Positions 37,273-46,808 of a stretch of 64,000 bases of DNA are shown one piece after another (the stretch's first letter is position 1; each line of letters begins with the position of its first letter). Source of the DNA: XYD12-FULL-36-8 sp964391015. GTDB lineage: Bacteria; Bacteroidota; Ignavibacteria; Ignavibacteriales; Ignavibacteriaceae. The stretch is taken from assembly GCA_964391015.1 (NCBI GenBank), contig CAYMKU010000001.1, positions 175,039-239,038 of the forward strand, in the 5' to 3' direction. A program made the position numbers and the translations under genes. The notes below the pieces were generated by a model, which saw only the letters and a program-made list of their open reading frames with translations, did not search any database and had not been told where the DNA came from.

Positions 37273-37409
37273 TAATCTATTAGGATTTTTTACAATTTAA
37301 AACTAAATAATTGAGTGGAAATAAACAGATTAATTTGGGGGCAAAATTAAAATCTATTCACAAAGTAGTTTGTGATAACCCAGACTTTAGTAAAGATATG
37401 ATTCTCTTG

Positions 37410-38360
37410 TTACTCAATAAACTCACCCATACTTCCAAATTTTTCAAGACGGTTTTCGATCAACTTATCGGGCTTGATCTTTATCAAATGAGATAATTCT
37501 TCCTTCAAAACTGTCTTCAACATTTTCGCCGCTTCTTGCGGATCTTTATGTGCACCACCTAAAGGTTCAGGAATTATCCTGTCAATTATTTTTTGCTTGA
37601 GTAAATCTGGAGCAGTTAATTTTAATGCTTCAGCAGCCTGTTCTTTATAATCCCAACTCCGCCATAAAATGCTTGAGCAGGATTCTGGACTAATTACGGA
37701 GTACCAACAATTTTCAAGCATCAAAATTCTATCACCCACACCAATACCTAATGCACCCCCACTTGCTCCTTCACCTATTATCACAATTATGATTGGCACT
37801 TTTAGTCTGCTCATCTCAAAAAGGTTTCTTGCGATTGCTTCTGCTTGTCCGCGTTCCTCTGCTTCTAATCCTGGAAAGGCACCTGGAGTATCAAGCATCG
37901 TTATAATTGGCTTGTTAAATTTTTCAGCCATCTTCATCAACCGCAGGGCTTTTCTGTATCCTTCAGGGTTTGGCATTCCAAAATTCCTGTAGAGATTTGA
38001 TTTGGTATCTCTTCCTTTTTGGTGACCAACAATTAGAACTTTGTACTCATCCAGATTTGTAAATCCACCAACTATTGCTTTATCATCTTTAAAATGTCTA
38101 TCACCATGAAGCTCAATAAAATTTGTGGTCATCATATTAATGTAATCGAGCGTATAAGGTCTTTCAGGATGACGTGCAAGCTGAACTCTTTGCCAACGAG
38201 TTAGTTCTTTGTAAATGTTTTCTTTCAATACTCTAACCTTCTCTTCAATCTTTACTATCTCTTTATCAATATCAAGATTGTCGGAGAACTTTCTCATTTC
38301 TTCCAGTTTAGTTTCAAGTTCAACTATTGGTTTTTCAAAATCAAGTACTGTTTTAGCCAT
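37410..38360 (-). CDS. accA: Acetyl-CoA carboxylase carboxyltransferase alpha subunit
   Basis: AccA, with AccD, transfers the carboxyl group from biotin to acetyl-CoA to make malonyl-CoA. The 316-residue protein has an N-terminal coiled coil, LARHPERPYTLDYI, FIELHGDRHFKDD, MLDTPGAFPGLEAEERGQ and IGEGASGGALGIGVGD. AccD is not in the window. It overlaps the GT2 fusion gene by eight bases, placing it in the same transcript as the glycan genes. Confidence 0.96.
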   Translation of the reverse strand: MAKTVLDFEKPIVELETKLEEMRKFSDNLDIDKEIVKIEEKVRVLKENIYKELTRWQRVQLARHPERPYTLDYINMMTTNFIELHGDRHFKDDKAIVGGFTNLDEYKVLIVGHQKGRDTKSNLYRNFGMPNPEGYRKALRLMKMAEKFNKPIITMLDTPGAFPGLEAEERGQAEAIARNLFEMSRLKVPIIIVIIGEGASGGALGIGVGDRILMLENCWYSVISPESCSSILWRSWDYKEQAAEALKLTAPDLLKQKIIDRIIPEPLGGAHKDPQEAAKMLKTVLKEELSHLIKIKPDKLIENRLEKFGSMGEFIE

Positions 38361-40341
38361 TCTGTTTCTTGTTGATGAACATATTATTAATGGTTTTACC
38401 TAATATTTCAAGATCAAGCCAAATGTTCTGGTTTCTTGCATATATTAAATCCAATTTTTCACCGGAGTTTGTTGAGTCTTTTTCAAGATACCACAAGCCT
38501 GTTAGTCCCTTTTTTCCAAGATATACTTTCGAGGTATCGTATTCATTTTGAGTTCCTACTAAACTGATTTTTCCATTAAAGATTCTTGGAATTTGCCGAA
38601 TAAATTTTCTAAAATCAGTTTGCTTATGGTCAACCTTCGAAATCAAATATATCAAAGGATAAATAAATATCAAAGCAAACGCACTTAATGAGTAATCCAT
38701 GGCGAATTTGATGAATTGTGAAACGGGGTTTGATATGTTCAATTTAATATCTATTAAAGGAATGTCATCCAAAACCGATACGGATGCTTTCCCAACGAGA
38801 AAATCCAGATTGCTGCCTATGAGCTTGAACTCTACTCCATCATGGGTATTATGCGATACAACAGACATCATATCTGTATAGGATAATTCATCAGGTGAAA
38901 AGATTACTTCATTAATTTTTTTGTCAGCAATCACTTTATTGATATTATCTAAGCTGCCAACAACCCTATAATTTTCAAGATCGTTCCCAATATCTTTGTG
39001 AGAAGAGCTGATTAATCCTTGAATGATATGATCCTCAACAAACTTTTTTTGAAGCTTCTCTGCAATCATCACTGCAGTTTTGTTCGTACCTACAACCAAA
39101 GTCCGTTTTCTTGAAGGAGCAACTTCTAATCCAATCTTAAAGAATAGTTTAAGTATAATTCGCCATAATGCCAATGAAAGTAACAGAAGAATATAAGTAA
39201 TCAGAAAAACTGCCCGGCTGTATGCAAACTGTTTGAAAAAAAAAGTTAAAGATGAAATTATAAAGAAACTAATTAGGATAGCTCCGCTGTTTCGGAGAAC
39301 TGAGAAAGAATTTTTTCGATAAACTCCAGCTAATGCAGCAACTGATACATGGATACCTACCGGTATCATCAGAATTACTGGATAACTCCATTCGGGAAAA
39401 CCATGCCAACTAGTAAACCTAAGGTACAATTTCTCTGCTAATAGCAATGAAAGATTAAAGAAGAAAATATCAAATATTATTGCAATGAGCGCAAGTTTTC
39501 TTCTACCAAGAAATGCAAAGATTTTTCTGAACCAGATAGCTGAGCGAAGAATTATTTCGACAAGAAAAGACGAAGAAAAATGTTTCTTTACAAAAAGATG
39601 CATTGCGTTGTAGAAATATTTTGTTTCATCTAAGCTGCTTCTTTTGGTACTTTCACCTTTGTAATGAATTATCTGAGTACCAGGGTAGTAATAAACTTTG
39701 TAACCGTTTTTTTGGGTCCGATAACAAAAATCCAAATCTTCGCCATACATAAAAAATTGTTCATCAAACCCACCAACAGTTTGATAAACTTCTCTTTTCA
39801 TCATCATGAATGAGCCGGAAATTGCATCAACTTCGTAAGTGGAGTTTTCATCTAAATAAGTAAGATTATATCTAGCAAATAATTTACTATGCGGGAATAG
39901 ATTACTAAGACCAGTCACTTTACAAAATGATGTCCACGGACCAGGAAAACTTCTGCGACATGCAAGTTGTAATGAACCATCTGGATTTAAGATTTTACAG
40001 CCTGCTAATCCTGCATCGTAATGCGAATTGAAAAATTCAATCATCTTAGTAATAGTATTTTCACTCACTATCGTGTCAGGATTAATTAGCAAAATGAATT
40101 TGCCTTCTGTTGTCCTTAAGGCAAGATTGTTTGCTTTGGAGAATCCAAGATTTGCCTGGTTGACTATTAATCTTATTTGAGGAAATTTTTCGCGAATGAA
40201 CTCTACGCTTCCATCATCTGAAGCGTTGTCAACGACTATTATTTCATGTTCAATTTTAGATGCGGCTTTCTGAAGGGAATGAATTGAGTTCTGAAGAAAT
40301 TCCTTAACATTGTAGTTAACTATTATTATAGATAATTCCAC
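38353..40341 (-). CDS. GT2 glycosyltransferase fused to a degenerate polyprenyl sugar-phosphate transferase module
   Basis: The 662-residue protein joins two modules. Residues 1-235 are a GT2 rhamnosyltransferase-like enzyme (VVDNASDDGSVEFI, INPDT, FMYGEDLDFCYR). Residues 285-400 are membrane helices. Residues 411-530 form a nucleotide-binding-like domain (KRTLVVGTNKTAVMIAEKL). Residues 545-655 look like the end of a bacterial sugar transferase, but the catalytic segment with QERxGxxGxxFxxxKFRSM is missing. The SLVGPRPE motif has become SLVGTQNEY (594-601) and GITGWAQV has become GLTGLWYL (612-619). The second half is therefore probably inactive as an initiating transferase. The start is GTG at 40341. 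Confidence 0.88.
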   Translation of the reverse strand: MELSIIIVNYNVKEFLQNSIHSLQKAASKIEHEIIVVDNASDDGSVEFIREKFPQIRLIVNQANLGFSKANNLALRTTEGKFILLINPDTIVSENTITKMIEFFNSHYDAGLAGCKILNPDGSLQLACRRSFPGPWTSFCKVTGLSNLFPHSKLFARYNLTYLDENSTYEVDAISGSFMMMKREVYQTVGGFDEQFFMYGEDLDFCYRTQKNGYKVYYYPGTQIIHYKGESTKRSSLDETKYFYNAMHLFVKKHFSSSFLVEIILRSAIWFRKIFAFLGRRKLALIAIIFDIFFFNLSLLLAEKLYLRFTSWHGFPEWSYPVILMIPVGIHVSVAALAGVYRKNSFSVLRNSGAILISFFIISSLTFFFKQFAYSRAVFLITYILLLLSLALWRIILKLFFKIGLEVAPSRKRTLVVGTNKTAVMIAEKLQKKFVEDHIIQGLISSSHKDIGNDLENYRVVGSLDNINKVIADKKINEVIFSPDELSYTDMMSVVSHNTHDGVEFKLIGSNLDFLVGKASVSVLDDIPLIDIKLNISNPVSQFIKFAMDYSLSAFALIFIYPLIYLISKVDHKQTDFRKFIRQIPRIFNGKISLVGTQNEYDTSKVYLGKKGLTGLWYLEKDSTNSGEKLDLIYARNQNIWLDLEILGKTINNMFINKKQNG

Positions 40342-40354
40342 TTCATTATCCAGA

Positions 40355-41074
40355 TTAAAGAATACCGAGAGAACTACGAATCCTCAGCTTCCAAACCATA
40401 AGAACAGCTTCACGTACAATTTTTTTAGACATTTTTGAAGAACCTTGAAATCTATCGATGAAAATTATGGGAATCTCTACAATTCGAAATCCTTTTTTAA
40501 ACGCTTTGAATGTCATTTCAATTTGAAATGCATAGCCATTTGATTTCACTGAATCAAGATCAATTGATTCCAACACTTTCCGTCTGAAACATTTGAATCC
40601 ACCAGTTGCATCGCGAACAGGTAATCCAGTTACAAATCGAGTATAACCATTTGCAAAGTAACTCAGCATTAGTCTTCGCATGGGCCAGTTGACAACGTTT
40701 ACACCTGTTTTATAACGACTACCCAAAACAAGATCACAATTTTTAATATTATCTAAAAAATTTTTAATTTCTTTCGGATCATGAGAATAATCTGCATCCA
40801 TTTCGAAGATATATTCGTATCCATTCTGAAGTGCAAACTTAAAACCCTGAATATATGCTGTACCAAGCCCCATTTTACTTGGTCGTTTAATCAGTTTTAT
40901 ACGGTTAGATCCATTCGCTAATTGCTCAACAAAAACACCTGTCCCATCAGGCGAATTGTCATCCACAATCAAAACATCAACTTCATCGTACCGACCTAAA
41001 ATATCGGGAATAATCCTCCGAATATTTTCAAGCTCGTTATATGTAGGGATAATTATTATTGATTTTTCTTGCAT
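40355..41074 (-). CDS. Polyprenol monophosphomannose synthase-like GT2
   Basis: The family moves mannose or another sugar from a nucleotide donor to polyprenyl phosphate on the cytosolic face. The 239-residue protein has IIPTYNELENIRRIIPDIL, VLIVDDNSPDGTG, the catalytic DADYSHDP and VRDATGGFKCFRRKVL. It lacks the C-terminal membrane domain found in longer forms. It lies 13 bases upstream of the GT2 fusion gene. Confidence 0.88.
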   Translation of the reverse strand: MQEKSIIIIPTYNELENIRRIIPDILGRYDEVDVLIVDDNSPDGTGVFVEQLANGSNRIKLIKRPSKMGLGTAYIQGFKFALQNGYEYIFEMDADYSHDPKEIKNFLDNIKNCDLVLGSRYKTGVNVVNWPMRRLMLSYFANGYTRFVTGLPVRDATGGFKCFRRKVLESIDLDSVKSNGYAFQIEMTFKAFKKGFRIVEIPIIFIDRFQGSSKMSKKIVREAVLMVWKLRIRSSLGIL

Positions 41075-41145
41075 AAATTGATTTTACTTATACGACTTTT
41101 CAAACTCAAGGTAAACTTAAGATTAAGATAAACAAAGATAAAAAT

Positions 41146-42549
41146 TTAATTGTAATGACCTCGAGCAAATAACACAACAAAAACTGTCCTAAACAGAATT
41201 TTAAAATCCATTCTTAAGGACATGTTTTCAATATAAAATAGATCATACCGCAGCTTAATTTTAACATCTTCGATTGATTCATCATATTTATGTTTTACTT
41301 GTGCCCAACCAGTAATTCCAGGCCTAACTTTCAATCGTCTTCTATAATAAGGAATTTCTTCAGACAGCTTTTCTACAAAAAAAGGGCGTTCTGGTCTTGG
41401 GCCAACTAAACTCATTTCTCCTCGAAGAACATTTAGCATCTGCGGAATCTCATCTATTCTTAACTTTCTTATTATTTTTCCTACACGCGTAATTCTAGGA
41501 TCACCTTTTTGTGACCAAACAGGACCAGTTTTTATTTCTGCATCTTGAACCATCGAACGGAATTTTATGATTCGGAATGTCTTATTATTCAGCCCACATC
41601 TCTCCTGTTTAAAAAATACCATACCTTTAGAGTCAATCTTAATTGCAATTGCTGCTAGTAAAATTATAGGAGAACTGATAATTAAAATGAAAAGGGAGAC
41701 GATAATATCGAGGATTCGCTTTAATCTTTTTTCCCACTCAGGCATTAGCTGAGGCATAATATCAATTAGTGGAACTCCATAAATCTGAGATGTTCTCGCT
41801 TGCCCGCTTAATATCTCGTATAAATCAGGAACTATTTTCATGTTTATATTTTTTGGTTCACACTTTGATATAATATCGATAAGCATATCATGATTTTCTC
41901 TTTCAAGAGCAAGTATCACTTCCTTTGACGAAGTTTTATCAATTAAGTTTGGCAAATCCTCAACATTTCCAATTATCGATACGTTTTTATGGAAAACCGG
42001 CTCACAAGTTTCTTTAAGCGAAACAAAACCTTTCACATCTATACCTAACGCACGATGCTGAAGCATTTGGTCATGAATTTCTTTTCCCTTGTCATTAAAG
42101 CCAACAATCAGCGCATTTCTTCTTCCAACTCCTTCTATCAATAATTTTCGTTGGAAACTTCGAATGAAAATTCTACCCGCACTGACCAATACAAAAAATA
42201 TTCCCCAGTAAATAAAAATTAAAATCCGATTACCTGTTTCTACTCCATGAAAATAATCGTCAAAAAATATTGCAAAGAATAAAATGAAAATTCCCACAAA
42301 TGATGCCTTAAACAAAGTTGATATTTCATCGAAACGCGAAGCGGCAAACCATGTTCTATACATTCCAACAAAAGTGAAGATGATAACCCAATAAAAATAT
42401 ACTATGAAAATCGGAACAAATAACTCCGGCATAATGAGCATTTCAAACCACCCAGTTTTCACCCGCAGCATAAAATAAATTATTCCCGCAAGATTGATTG
42501 TGAGAAAATCCGTAGAGAGAATTAGTAGTTTTTCAGTGTGTTTTTTCAT
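41146..42549 (-). CDS. Initiating polyprenyl glycosylphosphotransferase (WbaP/WcaJ family)
   Basis: This enzyme starts the repeat unit by moving a sugar-1-phosphate to undecaprenyl phosphate. The 467-residue protein has four to five N-terminal helices, a CoA-binding-like domain (about 140-265) and a C-terminal catalytic domain. KRILDIIVS is at 277-285, FKQERCG at 313-319, KFRSM at 329-333, MSLVGPRPE at 379-387 and GITGWAQV at 411-418, all intact. It overlaps the GT4 gene by 17 bases. Sugar specificity unknown. Confidence 0.92.
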   Translation of the reverse strand: MKKHTEKLLILSTDFLTINLAGIIYFMLRVKTGWFEMLIMPELFVPIFIVYFYWVIIFTFVGMYRTWFAASRFDEISTLFKASFVGIFILFFAIFFDDYFHGVETGNRILIFIYWGIFFVLVSAGRIFIRSFQRKLLIEGVGRRNALIVGFNDKGKEIHDQMLQHRALGIDVKGFVSLKETCEPVFHKNVSIIGNVEDLPNLIDKTSSKEVILALERENHDMLIDIISKCEPKNINMKIVPDLYEILSGQARTSQIYGVPLIDIMPQLMPEWEKRLKRILDIIVSLFILIISSPIILLAAIAIKIDSKGMVFFKQERCGLNNKTFRIIKFRSMVQDAEIKTGPVWSQKGDPRITRVGKIIRKLRIDEIPQMLNVLRGEMSLVGPRPERPFFVEKLSEEIPYYRRRLKVRPGITGWAQVKHKYDESIEDVKIKLRYDLFYIENMSLRMDFKILFRTVFVVLFARGHYN

Positions 42550-43783
42550 TAAAAACTAGACTTTTAAAAAAAGCCGTAATAATTTTTTCCCTATCAAATT
42601 CTATCATAGCACCTAATCTACCATTTTTACCTAGTTCTGCAATTAAATTTCGATTATTGTAAAGGTAGAAAATTTTTTCGGCTAGCATAATTGAATTTTC
42701 AGGTTCAACAAAAATACCGCAATTATATTTTTCTATAATGCTTCTTGCTTCGCCATCAACACAAAGCAGGACAGGTATCTCTGCTGCCATGCTTTCATAT
42801 AATTTTGAAGGTACGGTCATTGTAAAGAGAGAATTCTTCACGAGAGGAATGATCATAACATCAAATAGAGAAATAAACTTGGATATTTCTGATCGATTGA
42901 CAGGTGGAATTAATAGTACATTATGAAGTCCATATTTCATTATCTCGCTTTTTAAAATACTTCGTTCAATGCCATCTCCAATTATAATAAATACTATTTT
43001 AGCATTTTCAATGGTCAACCTTGCGGCTTCTGTTATTATTTTCATGCCTTGTGCACTTCCCAAATTACCAGCATATCCGAAGACCATTTTCCCCTCTAAG
43101 TTATATTTATTCACCAATTGGGAATCTTTTTCTTTTTTCATAATAATTTTAGTGTTGACAAAATTTGGCACTAGATTAATATTTTTTATTCTTGGATGTT
43201 TAAATTGAAGTGAAGTTAAAGTTCTTTCAGTCACAACATTTATCGAATCACTTCGGTTATAGATGATCTTTTCAAGCTGTTCGGATAACCAAATACTTAT
43301 AGGACTTCTTAAAAACCCAAGCTGTATTGCTGATTCCGGCCATAAATCTCCAACATCAAAAATAAAATTTGCTGACTTAAAAAATTTTATAATAAAACCA
43401 ACTACACCTGTAAACAATGGTGGTGAGATTGTTAACACACAATCTATTTGGGGCACTTCAAATAGTGTAACCAGAGTTGACGAAAACATAAATGACAAGT
43501 AATATAAAATTCTCTTTAAAAAACTACCTCTATCAGACGCATAAACAAACGTGCGATAGATAGTGAGGCCATCTTCAATATGCTTTTCAAATAATTTGAA
43601 TTTGGTTTTAATATTGTCTTTATTCATCAAGTAGGTTGGAAACGGAGTTACTACACTAACATTCAGATCCAAATTTCTTAATTCTTCTGCAAATCCAATA
43701 CTTCTTTGTGATCCACCCCCAATTTCCGGTGGGAAGTACTGACTTATTATTATAAAATTCTTATGTGATTTGTATGATTTCAC
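42533..43783 (-). CDS. Glycosyltransferase family 4
   Basis: The 416-residue GT-B enzyme adds one sugar of the repeat unit. It has the N-terminal SQYFPPEIGGGSQRSIGFAEEL, the donor-side FGYAGNLGSAQGMKIITEAA, and the E-x7-E-like VPSKLYESMAAEIPVLLCVDG. It is most like WbuB/L-fucosamine transferases, but the donor cannot be told. It overlaps the initiating transferase gene. Confidence 0.88.
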   Translation of the reverse strand: MKSYKSHKNFIIISQYFPPEIGGGSQRSIGFAEELRNLDLNVSVVTPFPTYLMNKDNIKTKFKLFEKHIEDGLTIYRTFVYASDRGSFLKRILYYLSFMFSSTLVTLFEVPQIDCVLTISPPLFTGVVGFIIKFFKSANFIFDVGDLWPESAIQLGFLRSPISIWLSEQLEKIIYNRSDSINVVTERTLTSLQFKHPRIKNINLVPNFVNTKIIMKKEKDSQLVNKYNLEGKMVFGYAGNLGSAQGMKIITEAARLTIENAKIVFIIIGDGIERSILKSEIMKYGLHNVLLIPPVNRSEISKFISLFDVMIIPLVKNSLFTMTVPSKLYESMAAEIPVLLCVDGEARSIIEKYNCGIFVEPENSIMLAEKIFYLYNNRNLIAELGKNGRLGAMIEFDREKIITAFFKSLVFNEKTH

Positions 43784-43813
43784 TTTGAGTCAATTTGATA
43801 GAATTAAACAAAA

Positions 43814-45010
43814 TCAATCATTAAAATCCGAGTAGACTTTTTCGAACTGTGAAACAATATGATCCCAATCATAATTTTGTTTTACAAATATCTCGCCTCT
43901 CTCAGATAATATTCTACTGTTGTATTCACCATTAAAGAACCTGCAAATTTTATCGATAAAATCTTTTTTAGAATCAGCTATTAACAACTGCCGACCATCT
44001 TCAACATCAATCCCCTCTTTGCCTATTTCGGTCGTTATAATTGGTTGCCCGTGAGCTAACATTTCAAGAATTTTAATTCGAATACCACTGCCAATTCTTA
44101 ATGGAATGACTGCCAGTGCTTTATCAGAAATTTCTTTCCAAATATTTTCAACGTATCCATTAAATATAATATTATTATTTAACGACGCGTCTATTCTAAT
44201 TCTTTTGTAATCACCCCCACCATAGACATATAATTTTGCATCAGAAAAAATATTGACAACTTTTGGAAAGATATCACTAACAAACCATTGTAAGCTGTCA
44301 TAATTAGGCGGCCAATCTATATTGCCTATATGAACTAAAGAATGCTCAATTTTTTTAGAATTATAAATTACGATATTTTCAAAATCAACTCCAGATGGTA
44401 TTGCAGAGGTTTTAATTTGCGGATTCATTTTTTTTAATGTTTGTTCGTCTTCTTTTGATATCATAATGCAATTATCAAACTTTTCGCACAATCTTGGTTC
44501 ATATTTTATAAATTTTTGATATTGTATCTTGGCGAAATATTTCAGAAAAATATTTTTTTCATTTTCAAAAAATCTCTTCATAATAATCATTTCAACATTT
44601 TCTTCTCGTAAAACAACTGGTGTCTTACTAACATTTTTGATTACTTCAACAAGCCATGCCATATGTACATTATGTATCTGAACAACATCATACTTATGTT
44701 CTGTTAATAAAGTTTGAACGAGCTGCTCAGCTTGTTTGCGACGATATTTTGACACATTATAAGGAATTGGAGAAAACAAATTTAGTACAGCTCCGATAAA
44801 ATTATTCTCTGTCTGAATGTCTAATATATAAGGTGTGCAAAATTCTTTTAATATTGGAATAGCTGCGTTTAATTCTGACTTTTTTCTATAAGTAACAAAA
44901 TCAATCTGGTGTCCCCTTTTGTGTAGATATTTAATCAAACCAAAAATGCTTCGCTTTCCTCCATCGGTCTGTGGAAGAGGAATCTGAGGAGAAATAATTA
45001 ATATTTTCAT
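43814..45010 (-). CDS. Glycosyltransferase family 4
   Basis: The 398-residue GT-B enzyme begins ILIISPQIPLPQTDGGKRS and has LVHIGNIDWPPNYDSLQWF and GSGIRIKILEMLAHGQPIIT, the donor-binding C-terminal half. It is the next gene after the beta-helix protein, separated by 146 bases in which I see no clear signal. Its sugar is unknown. Confidence 0.88.
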   Translation of the reverse strand: MKILIISPQIPLPQTDGGKRSIFGLIKYLHKRGHQIDFVTYRKKSELNAAIPILKEFCTPYILDIQTENNFIGAVLNLFSPIPYNVSKYRRKQAEQLVQTLLTEHKYDVVQIHNVHMAWLVEVIKNVSKTPVVLREENVEMIIMKRFFENEKNIFLKYFAKIQYQKFIKYEPRLCEKFDNCIMISKEDEQTLKKMNPQIKTSAIPSGVDFENIVIYNSKKIEHSLVHIGNIDWPPNYDSLQWFVSDIFPKVVNIFSDAKLYVYGGGDYKRIRIDASLNNNIIFNGYVENIWKEISDKALAVIPLRIGSGIRIKILEMLAHGQPIITTEIGKEGIDVEDGRQLLIADSKKDFIDKICRFFNGEYNSRILSERGEIFVKQNYDWDHIVSQFEKVYSDFND

Positions 45011-45156
45011 TTGAGCATCAATTATTTTCGCAATTTAATTTTGCCTAAACACCTGTAAAACTTTAATGGATTAGGACAAGAAAAATATAAAAATATTTTA
45101 GTGGATTTATAAATTCTTACCGAGGAAATTGATTAAAAGATTACCTGATATTTTTC

Positions 45157-46731
45157 TTATTGAAGGATGATCCACTTATCCCCTGCGTTGATAATTGTCA
45201 ATTTCTCCCATGATTTTTCGCCAGAGATAAATTCGCTCAAACCCTCATTAATGTTTTTATCTTGTGCAGATTCTACTCTTATAATGTTTTCATCTGATTC
45301 TTTAATAATCTCATAGTGCTTGCCAAGAGGGATTTCTGAAGTCATTGGCAATTTAATTATGCAATCTGAGTTGTGAGTATTAATAAAGAGAGTTTGATGC
45401 TCTTTCTTAAGATAAAAAATATTATCAGAGTTGTTTGCAATTAAGTGAACAAATGATACTGGATTTACAAAATCACTCTCACCCTCTAATCCGCCAGAAT
45501 TATTGGATAACTGATAATTTTCTTGAACAGCTCTATTAACAGCACCCATCGTAAAACTCCCCTCAATAAATTTACAAGCTACCATTAGATTGGATCTTGT
45601 TTGTACAGATGCATCATAAATCCCATAACTTGTTTTTCTTGTTAAGTCCATGCAACCGAACTGACAGCAACAAAAGATTACCCCATAGCTTCCGAATCCC
45701 TCGGAGGAATTAATATCTAATAGTACTTCGCTAAATTCAGGCGTGAATTTACCAGGCCTATCCTGATATTGCCAATTCAAACGCGAATTACTTTGAAAAG
45801 TAGCTGAAATGAAATTAAGCATGGCAGAATTTTTAATGTACAATCCATTCTGAAAGTTATTATCACACTGTAGAACAGTAAATTTTAGACCGCCGGATGA
45901 TTCAATTTTAATTCCATTCATTTGATTTACCCAGGCATCAGTATTTATGAACCTAAATGCACTGCATTCTTGTATATAGAAACCATTGCTTTTATTTCCT
46001 CCAGCGCCAACACGAGTTAGATTTACATCTTCATTTTTTTCAAAGTAGAAACCATTTAAATCATTGAACACGGAAAAAATATTCTCGAGCACATATTCAC
46101 TGATATTTCTTCCAAAATAAAATCCGTTTCCTCTCACATTAAAGATAAAAACATTTCGTACAATGAAGTTTGGTCTTATTTCTGAAGGAAGATCTTTTAC
46201 AAAAATTCCATTGTAGATGCCGTTCTCCTGATAAAATTTATTTCCATCCAAGGCAATTCCTTCAATAATAACACTTTCGAGTGGAGAGAATATTTCTGAT
46301 GAATAATCCGGTCCGATCATATTGCAATTTGAATTATCTGCCAGTTTAATGACTACAGGCTGATGCTTATATAAATCTTCGCGATTTCCATAATGTTCTT
46401 GATTAAAAGTTCCGCCTGATCCATAAATATTAGTTTGTGGGGGCACTTTGAGTGTTCTGCTAATAAGATAAACACCTCGAGGGAAATATATTTTAGTACC
46501 AAGACCATTTACTTTTTTTTGTACAGATTTTACATGTTGAATCGCTTTTTCAATTGCATCTGTATCATCATGAATTCCATCACCAACAGCACCAAAATCT
46601 AAAACATTAAGTTCATCATCGTTGACACCAACACTAGTGTACTGGCAAGTTTCAAAATAAAGCTCTAACCCCAAAATTTTAATCTCCGGGAAAGACATAA
46701 ATAATAAGCTGATCAAATAAATTAATTTCAT
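45157..46731 (-). CDS. Secreted right-handed beta-helix protein (pectate lyase 3 superfamily)
   Basis: The 524-residue protein has a signal peptide (MKLIYLISLLFMSFPEI) and the start motif NVLDFGAVGDGIHDDTDAI of the pectate lyase 3 superfamily. Many short parallel-strand repeats follow up to about residue 380, then a smaller beta domain. Relatives are glycan lyases, epimerases or hydrolases. Within a Wzx/Wzy cluster it may trim or modify the exported glycan in the periplasm, which is an inference from position. No catalytic residues are assigned. Confidence 0.78.
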   Translation of the reverse strand: MKLIYLISLLFMSFPEIKILGLELYFETCQYTSVGVNDDELNVLDFGAVGDGIHDDTDAIEKAIQHVKSVQKKVNGLGTKIYFPRGVYLISRTLKVPPQTNIYGSGGTFNQEHYGNREDLYKHQPVVIKLADNSNCNMIGPDYSSEIFSPLESVIIEGIALDGNKFYQENGIYNGIFVKDLPSEIRPNFIVRNVFIFNVRGNGFYFGRNISEYVLENIFSVFNDLNGFYFEKNEDVNLTRVGAGGNKSNGFYIQECSAFRFINTDAWVNQMNGIKIESSGGLKFTVLQCDNNFQNGLYIKNSAMLNFISATFQSNSRLNWQYQDRPGKFTPEFSEVLLDINSSEGFGSYGVIFCCCQFGCMDLTRKTSYGIYDASVQTRSNLMVACKFIEGSFTMGAVNRAVQENYQLSNNSGGLEGESDFVNPVSFVHLIANNSDNIFYLKKEHQTLFINTHNSDCIIKLPMTSEIPLGKHYEIIKESDENIIRVESAQDKNINEGLSEFISGEKSWEKLTIINAGDKWIILQ

Positions 46732-46808
46732 TTAGTATATTGAAGTAATAATTACATTTTTCAGAATTTAATTTTATTCAACAAAAGTAATCTTAAAGGT
46801 AAAACCGA

